A stretch of DNA of 8,648 nt from an uncultured Muribaculaceae bacterium. GTDB taxonomy: Bacteria > Bacteroidota > Bacteroidia > Bacteroidales > Muribaculaceae. The stretch spans positions 1 through 8,648 of the forward strand of contig CANRZQ010000113.1 of the NCBI GenBank assembly GCA_947644475.1, written 5' to 3'. The position numbers and the translations under genes are program-made. Below are positions 1-6,766 of this stretch, in pieces. Within the stretch, counting starts at the first letter, position 1, and each line of letters starts with the position of its first letter. The notes beneath the pieces were generated by a model, which saw only the letters and a list, made by a program, of their open reading frames with translations, had not been told where the DNA came from and did not search any database.

Positions 1-360
1 GGTATATACCGTCATCATCATCACATATGTGACATATGCCCAGACAAGTTTGCCTCCGTAAGAGAAATCGGGCGTGGTGAACAAAAGAATGCCGCATATC
101 GAGAATGGAGCGGCCACCCACAGCAGGTAGGGGCGGTATTTGCCCCATCGGGTGTGGGTGCGGTCGGCGCATACGCCCATCATGGGGTCGGACACGGCAT
201 CCCAGATACGGGTCACGAGCACGAGAATACCGGCATCGACAAGGCTAAGGCCGAAGATATTTGAATAGAAAATCGGCAGGTAGTAGGAAAAAATTTTCCA
301 GAACATCGACGAGGACATGTCGCCGAAGCCGTAGCCGATTTTTTCTTTTAGCAATGACAT
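1..360 (-). CDS. GPH-family (MelB-like) sugar:cation symporter, N-terminal part, cut by window edge
   Basis: Inner-membrane transporter expected to bring mannan-derived disaccharides from periplasm to cytoplasm. Only the first 120 codons are present; the family is usually about 450 residues with 12 membrane helices. The start is the ATG at 360-358, preceded by an A-rich stretch typical of Bacteroidota starts, and the frame is open to the edge. The visible part has about four hydrophobic segments (roughly residues 19-36, 40-57, 78-96 and 104-120). Between the second and third lies the family signature DPMMGVCADRTHTRWGKYRP (58-77). Asp54 and Asp58 (WDAVSDP) fall where MelB has its Na+-site residues Asp55 and Asp59, so cation-coupled symport is likely. 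It follows the GH130 gene by 49 bp in the same direction, as in the B. fragilis mannan cluster. The fold is clear; the substrate is inferred from context. Confidence 0.9.
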   Translation of the reverse strand, partial: MSLLKEKIGYGFGDMSSSMFWKIFSYYLPIFYSNIFGLSLVDAGILVLVTRIWDAVSDPMMGVCADRTHTRWGKYRPYLLWVAAPFSICGILLFTTPDFSYGGKLVWAYVTYVMMMTVYT

Positions 361-373
361 TTTTTATGGTATT

Positions 374-412
374 TAGGTGTTTTTAGGACGCTTAGGATGC
401 ATAGGAATCCTA
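374..412 (-). repeat. Four phased CCTA repeats plus a small palindrome before the transporter gene
   Basis: The 49-bp gap between the GH130 stop and the transporter start contains four TAGG tetramers on the plus strand (CCTA in the transcript), at 374-377, 384-387, 393-396 and 402-405, i.e. 10, 9 and 9 bp apart, close to one helical turn. The last copy overlaps a palindrome TAGGA-A-TCCTA at 402-412 that includes the GH130 stop codon. No promoter element or convincing terminator was seen in this gap. The repeats are seen directly; a role in transcript processing, translation or protein binding is speculation, and chance is possible. Confidence 0.4.
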
Positions 413-1573
413 CAACAGGGATTCGTTTGCATCTATCAGGCGGTTGATTGCCTTCACGCTCTCGCCGGTGGTGAGGCCGTCGGCGGGGGTGTTGAGGCAA
501 TAGTCGACGAGGCGGTCGACGGTGGACTCGGCCACATGGAGGCGTGTGTCAGACGAGGCATAGTAGATGAGCACACGGCCGTCTTCGTCGGCAATCCAGC
601 CGTTGGAGAAAAGCACGTTCATCACGTCGCCCATATATTCATCGCCGACAGGTGCCATGAAATATCCGCCGGGGGCGGCGATTTCTTTCCACGGCTCTTC
701 GAGCGATGTCATGTAGAGGTAAAGGACATAGCGCAGGCCCGAAGCGCAGGCGCGCACGCCGTGGGCGAGGTGGAGCCAGCCTTTGGGGGTCTTGATGGGG
801 TGTGGGCCCTCGCCGTTTTTCACCTCTTTGATTGTGTGATAGAACCGGCGGTTGATAATGGTCTCTTCCTTCACCTCAGCATTGGCGATGTCGTCGACAA
901 GCGCCCAGCCGATGCCTCCGCCCGAGCCGGTGTCGATAAATCCGTCTTGCGGACGGGTGTAGAGGGCATATTTTCCGTCGACAAACTCGGGATGAAGCAC
1001 CACATTGCGCTGCTGGCTCTTGCATTTGAGGTCGGGAAGCCGCTCCCAGTTCACAAGGTCGTGCGTACGGGCGATGCCGCAAGTGGCAGTTGCCGCGCTG
1101 AGGTCGGCAGGCTGCGAGTCGTCGTGACGCTCGACGCAGAAAAGGCCATATACCCATCCGTCTTCGTGACGGGTGAGACGCATGTCGTAGACATTAGTGC
1201 CGGGGATTGAGTCCTCGGGCATTGTTATGGGCCTGGGCCAGAACCGGAAATTGTCGACGCCGTTGGGGCTCTCGGCCACAGCAAAGAACGACTTGCGGTC
1301 GGCACCCTCGACGCGCACCACCATCACATATTTGCCGTTCCATTTTATTGCCCCGGCATTAAGGGTGGCGTTCACGCCTATGCGCTCCATAAAGTAGGGA
1401 TTGGTGACCGGATTGAAGTCATATCTCCATTGGAGGGGAGCCATGTCGGCGGTAATAACAGGATTTTTATAACGGCGGTAAACACCGTTGCCTTCGAGGG
1501 CGATATTCGGACGTGTCAGAAGTTCTTCGTGACGGGCTTCAACGAGAGCCTTGCGTAGTTCGAAATTCATCAT
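410..1573 (-). CDS. GH130 4-O-beta-D-mannosyl-D-glucose phosphorylase
   Basis: Cytoplasmic enzyme predicted to phosphorolyse Man-beta-1,4-Glc to mannose-1-phosphate and glucose (family activity EC 2.4.1.281). The 387-aa length is normal for GH130 and no signal peptide is present. Sequence features match the GH130_1 subfamily: RYKNPVITADMAPLQWRYD (34-52), NPYFMERIGVNAT (58-70), RVEGADRKSFFAVAESPNG (87-105) and NVYDMRLTRHEDGWVYGLFC (127-146). Asp130 in the YDMRLT motif aligns with the proposed proton donor Asp131 of the B. fragilis enzyme. A late GEGPHPIKTPKGWLHLAHGV block (254-273) is also typical of the family. Two adjacent ATGs (1573-1571 and 1570-1568) could each be the start; the first is given. 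It lies 33 bp after the GH26 gene and 49 bp before the transporter, probably in one operon. The subfamily assignment is strong; acceptor preference (glucose rather than mannose) is inferred from it. Confidence 0.93.
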   Translation of the reverse strand: MMNFELRKALVEARHEELLTRPNIALEGNGVYRRYKNPVITADMAPLQWRYDFNPVTNPYFMERIGVNATLNAGAIKWNGKYVMVVRVEGADRKSFFAVAESPNGVDNFRFWPRPITMPEDSIPGTNVYDMRLTRHEDGWVYGLFCVERHDDSQPADLSAATATCGIARTHDLVNWERLPDLKCKSQQRNVVLHPEFVDGKYALYTRPQDGFIDTGSGGGIGWALVDDIANAEVKEETIINRRFYHTIKEVKNGEGPHPIKTPKGWLHLAHGVRACASGLRYVLYLYMTSLEEPWKEIAAPGGYFMAPVGDEYMGDVMNVLFSNGWIADEDGRVLIYYASSDTRLHVAESTVDRLVDYCLNTPADGLTTGESVKAINRLIDANESLL

Positions 1574-1606
1574 TATTTCAAATATATGTGTTTATAGGAC
1601 AAGTAT

Positions 1607-2719
1607 TTATTTATCTTCGTTAATATCTGAGCAAAATGCGATGCTCGGCTGATCGTGAAAATCGCGGAAGTCCTGCTCGCCGGGGTGGCCGGGATATGGC
1701 ACATAGAAATGGCCGGGTTTTACAGGGCAGTTGCGCCATACGGTAACGAAGGCCACCGGCCAGCGTTGCAAGGCCGGCAGGAGCGACTGCATGTACCAGT
1801 TGTCGACTTTAAGCCCCTCGCAGCCGGTTTCGGACAGGGCTGCGATTTTGCCGTGCTCGCGGGCGGCGCGGACAGCCGAGCCGAGAGTGGCGTCGATCCA
1901 GCGGTCGAACTCCTCCTCGTTGCCGAAATGATAGACATCGGCCCCCATCACGTCGACATATTCATCGCCGGGATAGCGGCTCATATAGTCGTCGTAGGTG
2001 TCGACATTGCTTTTGTCGGGAGAGTATACCCACACCACATTGTCGAGGCCGCGGTCGTCGAAGGCCTTGCGCGTGATTTCCCAAAGTCTCACATATTCCT
2101 CGGGGGTGCCGGAGTTTATGCCCCACCAGAACCAGGTTCCAGTATGCTCATGCCATGGGCGGAACATAACCGGGATGCGACGGCCGTCGGCATCGCGCAG
2201 GCTCGCCACAAAGTCGGCTGCGCGGCCGGCCCATGCGGCAAGAGTGTCGACCATGGCCGAGTCGGCCATAATGCGTGTAAGGGTGGCGCCGGTGGACACA
2301 TCCCAAGAACTGCCTCCGGTGAAAGGATTCACCGGGTGCCAGGAAAGCGAGTTGATGCCTCCACGGGCATGGTGTTTTGCAATCTCGGCACGCATAAAAT
2401 CGAATGGCACGCCGTCGAGCTGGCGCGCGGAATCGAGTTCGACAAGGCCGAGGTCCCAATTTATTATGGCAGGATAGTCGCCTGTAACGGCCTTTACGTC
2501 GGAGGAGTCGGCGGCATATTCCCACGAAATACCGTAGGCCGTGTCGTCGTGATGGCCGAAAGCGGTGAGGCCGCTGTCGGCAAACGCTTGAAGGCGCGTA
2601 ATGAGCATATCGGCCGGAGACGGCTCGACGGCCGTACTCTCGGCATTATTTTTCTGCGAGCATCCTGCTGTACAGGCAGCGATGGCCAGCGCGGCAAAAA
2701 TCAGTGATATTTTTTTCAT
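1607..2719 (-). CDS. GH26 beta-mannanase lipoprotein, probably periplasmic and mannobiose-releasing
   Basis: Hydrolyses beta-1,4-mannosidic bonds, probably shortening imported manno-oligosaccharides in the periplasm. The 370-aa protein begins with a lipoprotein signal peptide (MKKISLIFAALAIAACTAGC); Cys16 (IAAC) or Cys20 (TAGC) could be the lipidated residue. No acidic run follows either Cys, unlike the other two lipoproteins of this locus, which argues for periplasmic retention. The GH26 domain spans about 36-362: WHPVNPFTGGSSWD (127-140), acid/base Glu191 in RPWHEHTGTWFWWG, and nucleophile Glu297 in ALSETG, followed by VTVWRN (325-330). It sits between GH94 (12 bp upstream) and GH130 (33 bp downstream). 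The same GH26-GH130-transporter order occurs in B. fragilis, whose GH26 releases mannobiose from chain ends. Family and catalytic residues are clear; the exo mode and compartment are inferred. Confidence 0.9.
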   Translation of the reverse strand: MKKISLIFAALAIAACTAGCSQKNNAESTAVEPSPADMLITRLQAFADSGLTAFGHHDDTAYGISWEYAADSSDVKAVTGDYPAIINWDLGLVELDSARQLDGVPFDFMRAEIAKHHARGGINSLSWHPVNPFTGGSSWDVSTGATLTRIMADSAMVDTLAAWAGRAADFVASLRDADGRRIPVMFRPWHEHTGTWFWWGINSGTPEEYVRLWEITRKAFDDRGLDNVVWVYSPDKSNVDTYDDYMSRYPGDEYVDVMGADVYHFGNEEEFDRWIDATLGSAVRAAREHGKIAALSETGCEGLKVDNWYMQSLLPALQRWPVAFVTVWRNCPVKPGHFYVPYPGHPGEQDFRDFHDQPSIAFCSDINEDK

Positions 2720-2731
2720 GGCATGTGGTTT

Positions 2732-5158
2732 TCAAAATGTTACGTTTACTATATTTTCCGAGCCGGACGGGCAGACAGGCACTATCTTGCCGGGCAGCGT
2801 CTCGCCGTTGAGGGAGAGCGAGTATGTTCCCGTGGGCACGGCATTAATTATATACATTGCCCCGCGGAAGCGGCGGCGGACAGTGAACGGCCCCACCTCG
2901 GCGGGCAGTTTGGGGTCGACGGCAAGACCGTCGTAATCGGGCCTGATTCCGAGGATGTATTGCGAGATGGCGAGCCAGTTCCACGCGGCTGTGCCGGTGA
3001 GCCAGGAGTTTTTGCCCTCGCCGGGGCGAGCGGCATCCTTTCCGGCAGTCATCTGGCAATAGACATATGGCTCAACCTTATGGAGCCTCTGGTCGCCACG
3101 CTCGATAAAGGCCGGGGCAATCTTTGTGTAATATTCCCAGGCACGGTCACGGCTGCCGTAGAGTGTCTCGGCAATCATAACCCAGGGATTGTTGTGGGTG
3201 AAGATGCCGGCGTTTTCCTTGTAGCCCTGGGGATAAGTGGAAATTTCGCCGTAATCGACTACATATTTTGTGAAGGCCGGCTGATTGAGCACCAGGCCGT
3301 GGGGGGTGTCGAGGTGTTTTTTTACAGAAAGCAGCGATTTCTCCACAAGGCCCTTGTCTGCGCCTATTCCGGCCATGCCGCACCAGCCCTGGCTCTCGAT
3401 GAAAATCTTGCCTTCGTCGTTGACATGCGAGCCGACGGGGCGGCCGAAGAAATCGTAGGCACGCAGGAACCATTCGCCATCCCAGCCGTGGCTTTCCACG
3501 GCCCGGCGCATTTTCGCGGCCTCGTCAATGGCAAAGGCGGCCTCATCATCCATTCCGGCGATGCGGCATATGCGGGCATATTCCTCGGCGAGCATCACAA
3601 ACTGGCCGGCAATCATAAGGCTTTCGGCGCGTGAGCCTTCCGAGCGGTTCTCGGTGGTCTGGAACGACTCGTTGGGGTCGTTCGAAAAACAGTTGAGGTT
3701 GAGACAGTCGTTCCAGTCAGCGCGCCCGATAAGCGGCAAGCCATGGGGGCCGAGATGCGATGCTATGAAATGGACAGATGCGGAGAGATGTCCGATAAGG
3801 GGCACTTCCGAGCCTTCCTTGTTGTCGAAAGGCACCGGTTCTGACAATATAGAGTAATCTCCTGTTTCTTTAAGATATACGCTTACGGCGAATACGAGCC
3901 ACATGGGGTCGTCGTTGAAGCCGGAACCAATGTCGTTGTTGCCGCGTTTCGACAGCGGCTGGTATTGGTGATAGCAACTGCCGTCGGCCATCTGTGTGGC
4001 GGCAATGTCGAGTATCCTGGCGCGTGCGCGGGAAGGAATCTGATGCACAAAACCGGCAATATCCTGGCAGGAGTCGCGGAATCCCATGCCGCGGCCTATG
4101 CCGCTCTCGAAGAACGAGGCCGACCGGGAGAAGCAGAATGTGATCATGCACTGGTACTGATTCCAGACATTGACCATGCGTTCGAGTTCCCTCGACTCGC
4201 TTTCGACAGTGTAATTTGCCAGAATGCCGTCCCAATAGGCGCACAGGGCGCCGAAGGCAGCATCCACTTTTTCGGGTGTGTCGAAGCGTGAAATGAGCGC
4301 ACGGGCGGGCTGTTTGTTCACCACGCCCGGTGCTTCCCATTTCTCATCGTTCACAATTTCTATATAACCTAAGACAAATTCTAATCTTTCAGTCGCGCCC
4401 GGAGCAAGGTCGAGCGATATATTGTGCGAGGCCACGGGGCTCCACCCGTGCGCCACAGAATTGCGGCTGAGGCCCTGGGCCGGCACCTGCGCCTGGCCAA
4501 AGCCGTTGTAAAGGCCGACGAAAGCCTCGCGGTCGGTGTCGAACCCGTCGACGGGAGCGTTCACCGAGAAAAATGCGTAATGGTCGCGCCGCTCGCGGAA
4601 CTCTGTCTTGTGATATATCACAGAGCCGTCGACCTCAACCTCGCCGGTGGAGAAATTACGCTGAAAATTTTCCATGTCGGTGGATGCATTCCAGAGGCAC
4701 CACTCAACAAATGAGAAAAGCGACACATGCTTCTCCGAGCCGGAAAGATTGGTGAGCCGCAGGCTCATCACTTCGGCCGGAGCGTCGAGCGGGACGAAAA
4801 ACAGCACCTCGGCGCGCAGGCCGTCCTTTTCTCCGACGATGCGGGTGTATCCACGGCCGTGGCGGCACTCGTAGCGGTCGAGCAGAGTCTTGCAGGGTTT
4901 CCAGCCCGGATTCCACGGGGCGGCATCGCCATCCTTTATGTAGAAATAGCGGCCTCCGTCGTCCATGGGCACGCCATTGTAGCGATAGCGGGTGAGGCGA
5001 CGGAACTTTGCGTCCCGAAAGAAAGAATAACCTCCTGCCGTGTTCGAAATCAGCGAGAAGAAATCTTCCGAGCCGAGATAGTTGATCCAGGGCCAGGGGG
5101 TGACAGGGTCGGTGATGACATATTCCTTTGCAGTGTCGTCGAAATGTCCGAAGTGCAT
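2732..5158 (-). CDS. GH94 cellobiose phosphorylase
   Basis: Cytoplasmic enzyme predicted to split cellobiose with phosphate into alpha-glucose-1-phosphate and glucose (EC 2.4.1.20). The 808-aa length fits cellobiose phosphorylases (about 810-820) and there is no signal peptide. The N-terminus MHFGHFDDTAKEYVIT, then TPWPWINYLG (20-29), is characteristic of the cellobiose-specific branch. An N-terminal beta-sandwich (to about 270) leads into the (alpha/alpha)6 catalytic domain. There GIGRGMGFRDS (353-363) supplies Arg356 and Asp362, GRADWNDCLNLNCFS (478-492) supplies Trp482 and the general acid Asp484 (equivalent to Asp490 of the Cellvibrio gilvus enzyme), and YKENAGIF (646-653) supplies Lys647-Glu648. 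It is the first gene after the 153-bp gap and likely heads an operon with GH26, GH130 and the transporter. In a mannan locus it points to glucomannan, which yields Glc-Glc units. Chitobiose or cellodextrin phosphorylase is less likely given the N-terminal match. Confidence 0.94.
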   Translation of the reverse strand: MHFGHFDDTAKEYVITDPVTPWPWINYLGSEDFFSLISNTAGGYSFFRDAKFRRLTRYRYNGVPMDDGGRYFYIKDGDAAPWNPGWKPCKTLLDRYECRHGRGYTRIVGEKDGLRAEVLFFVPLDAPAEVMSLRLTNLSGSEKHVSLFSFVEWCLWNASTDMENFQRNFSTGEVEVDGSVIYHKTEFRERRDHYAFFSVNAPVDGFDTDREAFVGLYNGFGQAQVPAQGLSRNSVAHGWSPVASHNISLDLAPGATERLEFVLGYIEIVNDEKWEAPGVVNKQPARALISRFDTPEKVDAAFGALCAYWDGILANYTVESESRELERMVNVWNQYQCMITFCFSRSASFFESGIGRGMGFRDSCQDIAGFVHQIPSRARARILDIAATQMADGSCYHQYQPLSKRGNNDIGSGFNDDPMWLVFAVSVYLKETGDYSILSEPVPFDNKEGSEVPLIGHLSASVHFIASHLGPHGLPLIGRADWNDCLNLNCFSNDPNESFQTTENRSEGSRAESLMIAGQFVMLAEEYARICRIAGMDDEAAFAIDEAAKMRRAVESHGWDGEWFLRAYDFFGRPVGSHVNDEGKIFIESQGWCGMAGIGADKGLVEKSLLSVKKHLDTPHGLVLNQPAFTKYVVDYGEISTYPQGYKENAGIFTHNNPWVMIAETLYGSRDRAWEYYTKIAPAFIERGDQRLHKVEPYVYCQMTAGKDAARPGEGKNSWLTGTAAWNWLAISQYILGIRPDYDGLAVDPKLPAEVGPFTVRRRFRGAMYIINAVPTGTYSLSLNGETLPGKIVPVCPSGSENIVNVTF

Positions 5159-5182
5159 GATAATGATGTTAGTTTTTCATCG

Positions 5183-5208
5183 CAAATTTAGCCATAAAAA
5201 CGATGCAA
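5183..5208 (-). promoter_or_regulatory. Bacteroidota-type promoter for the GH94-GH26-GH130-transporter unit
   Basis: The minus strand at 5190-5183 reads TAAATTTG, an exact match to the Bacteroides -7 consensus TAnnTTTG, ending 24 bp before the GH94 ATG. This predicts a leader of roughly 15-20 nt. A TTG for the -33 element is present at 5208-5206, but the 15-bp spacer is shorter than the usual 19-21, so the upstream element is weak or this TTG is not it. A weaker -7-like sequence, TAATTTAG, occurs further upstream. The position after the probable terminator supports a separate start of transcription here. Confidence 0.55.
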
Positions 5209-5213
5209 CGATG
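5199..5213. repeat. Direct repeat AACGATG x2 beside the GH94 promoter
   Basis: AACGATG occurs at 5199-5205 and again at 5207-5213, a tandem pair with an 8-bp period, just upstream of the -7 element. On the minus strand this reads CATCGTTGCATCGTT. A third CATCG core in the opposite orientation (plus-strand CATCG at 5178-5182) lies on the other side of the -7 element. The arrangement resembles half-sites for a regulator overlapping the -33 region, but short repeats in A/T-rich DNA can arise by chance. No regulator gene is in the window. Confidence 0.35.
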
Positions 5214-5253
5214 TGTCTAAATTAGCAATTAATGATACTTTATTAACAAAATC

Positions 5254-5281
5254 GCCGACACCCTCTTGCAAGAGTGCCGGC
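5254..5281 (-). terminator. Probable intrinsic terminator after the surface GH26 gene
   Basis: An imperfect hairpin, with outer arms GCCG/CGGC and the inner palindrome CTCTTGCAAGAG (5263-5274), begins 30 bp after the GH26 stop codon. It has one mismatch and a 2-nt bulge. Read on the minus strand it is followed by GATTTTGTTAATAAAG, a short, interrupted U-tract. The strength is moderate, so it may be partly leaky or serve as a 3-prime end stabiliser. No gene lies on the plus strand here that it could serve instead. Confidence 0.5.
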
Positions 5282-5311
5282 AACTTTATAAAAACAATCT
5301 TTTATCCTTTC

Positions 5312-6745
5312 TTATTTAAGCGACGGCATCTGCTCGCGGTTGATTACAAACGGGCTTTGCATCACCTCGCGGATAACGTCTGTGGTGTTGCCGAAGCCGT
5401 CGGCCGAGGGATTCGACGATGCTATGTCGTAGGTGTACCAGAGCATGAACCATGCCCAGTTGGCACCCTGCGCGATACAGTCGGCGGGCATTTGCAGGCG
5501 TCCGGTCTCGGAAAGAGCCACCATGCGCTTGCCGCCTGTCATGGCAAGTGCTGCGGCATAGGCCGCGGGCTGCGCGTCGTTGGTTTCCTCGTACATGTCG
5601 ACGCCCACGATGTCGGCATATTCATTGCCGGGATATCCGCCTGCCATTTGCGCCTCATAGCCTTTTGCATATTGCGCGGTCCAGACCCAAATCAGGTTGT
5701 TGAGGCCATGGTGATTGACAAGGCGGTCGTACATCAGCGTCCAGAGGCTCTTGGTGGCTTCTTCGCCGTGGCGTCCCCACCAGAACCAGGGGTTGTTATA
5801 CTGATATGAGCCTGCGGCCTCATGAAGGGGACGCCAGATCACGGCCACGCCTGCATCCTGCAATTTTTTCAGCACCACGGCCACACGGTCGATGTCGGCA
5901 AGGATGAACTCATGCTGCCATGTGCCGTCTTTGAGAGCCTCGCGGATGTCGAATTCGGTGGGATTCTCCGAGCCTTCGCCGGGCACGTTGAAGCCGTAGC
6001 GCGAGGTGTCGCCGGCGCGGTAGGCTGCCTCATCGGTGGGAGCGAGCCAGTGCCACATGAAGGCCACGAGGCCGTTCTTGTTCCACTGCGCCAAGGGAGC
6101 GGACAAATCGGAATAGTCGATCCACGAGTCGTTGATATTGATGAAATCGTAGCAAGTGAGTGCGGGATAGGCGTAAGACACGCCGGAAATCCAGTTGGCA
6201 AAGTCGTTGTTGAGGTTCACGTTTGCCATGGCGCCCGAGAGGATGCGCTTGCCGCTCTGCTCAAGCAGGAAATTGTAGACATTGCGGGCCTGAGCCGTGG
6301 CCGATGCGTTGGAAAGCGATGCGATGTAGTCGGCGGCAGAAGGGTCGGCCACAGCAAATTGCACAGAGAATGGCTCGGCATAGGAGTTGCCTTTGTTGCC
6401 TATCACGGCTCCGGCAGGCACGTCGAGGGTGTAGGCCTTTCCGGGCTCGAGAGCCACATACACAATGAGGGTCTGATTGTAGACGGTGGCATACGCAGCC
6501 GAGCCGTTAAGGGTGACATGCACGGCGGGATTGAGCGAGATGAGGCCGTCGTAGGCTATTGAAATTTCCGTGACATCGGCGTTGACCACCGCGCCGGATT
6601 CTACCGACGCGCCCACGGCCTTGACGGCGCCGGTCGGTGTTTCGGGCACCTCGGGGAAGATAAGGTCGTCATCGTCGTCGCAGGCGGTGAAACCCAGCGA
6701 CAGGGCCAGCACTGCGGCAGCTGCGATATATTTATATTGTTTCAT
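5312..6745 (-). CDS. Surface GH26 endo-beta-1,4-mannanase lipoprotein with N-terminal Ig-like domain
   Basis: Predicted to cut mannan or glucomannan at the cell surface into oligosaccharides for import. The 477-aa protein has a lipoprotein signal peptide (MKQYKYIAAAAVLALSLGFT) with Cys22 followed by DDDDD, the acidic signature that directs Bacteroidota lipoproteins to the outer face. A beta-rich Ig-like domain (SbsA/Big_5-like, about 38-132, with VPAGAVIGNKGN near its end) acts as spacer or binding module. The GH26 domain (about 138-470) has acid/base Glu309 in RPLHEAAG, the WFWWGRHGEEATKSLW block (320-335), nucleophile Glu413 in ALSETG, and a WAWFMLWYTYD tail (430-440). This tail differs from the VTVWRN of the second GH26, so the two are from distant branches rather than recent duplicates. 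It starts 21 bp after the glycan-binding protein gene and ends before a probable terminator. Family, residues and lipidation are clear; endo action and surface location are inferred. Confidence 0.9.
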   Translation of the reverse strand: MKQYKYIAAAAVLALSLGFTACDDDDDLIFPEVPETPTGAVKAVGASVESGAVVNADVTEISIAYDGLISLNPAVHVTLNGSAAYATVYNQTLIVYVALEPGKAYTLDVPAGAVIGNKGNSYAEPFSVQFAVADPSAADYIASLSNASATAQARNVYNFLLEQSGKRILSGAMANVNLNNDFANWISGVSYAYPALTCYDFININDSWIDYSDLSAPLAQWNKNGLVAFMWHWLAPTDEAAYRAGDTSRYGFNVPGEGSENPTEFDIREALKDGTWQHEFILADIDRVAVVLKKLQDAGVAVIWRPLHEAAGSYQYNNPWFWWGRHGEEATKSLWTLMYDRLVNHHGLNNLIWVWTAQYAKGYEAQMAGGYPGNEYADIVGVDMYEETNDAQPAAYAAALAMTGGKRMVALSETGRLQMPADCIAQGANWAWFMLWYTYDIASSNPSADGFGNTTDVIREVMQSPFVINREQMPSLK

Positions 6746-6766
6746 TGTCGTTATCGTTTTTAATCA

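Noticed and set aside
361..409. Gap before the transporter as a promoter or terminator
   Set aside because: No TAnnTTTG element in a suitable place and no GC-rich hairpin with a U-tract; the gap is better read as an intra-operon spacer.
1574..1606. 33-bp gap between GH26 and GH130 as a regulatory site
   Set aside because: Only A/T-rich spacer sequence is visible, with no repeat, hairpin or promoter match.
377..3634. Long plus-strand open frames opposite the enzymes (277 aa at 377-1210, 350 aa at 1655-2707, 303 aa at 2723-3634)
   Set aside because: They lie exactly antisense to well-recognised GH130, GH26 and GH94 genes with intact catalytic motifs. Their translations resemble no family and are rich in Gly, Ala, Val and His, as expected from the complement of GC-rich codons.
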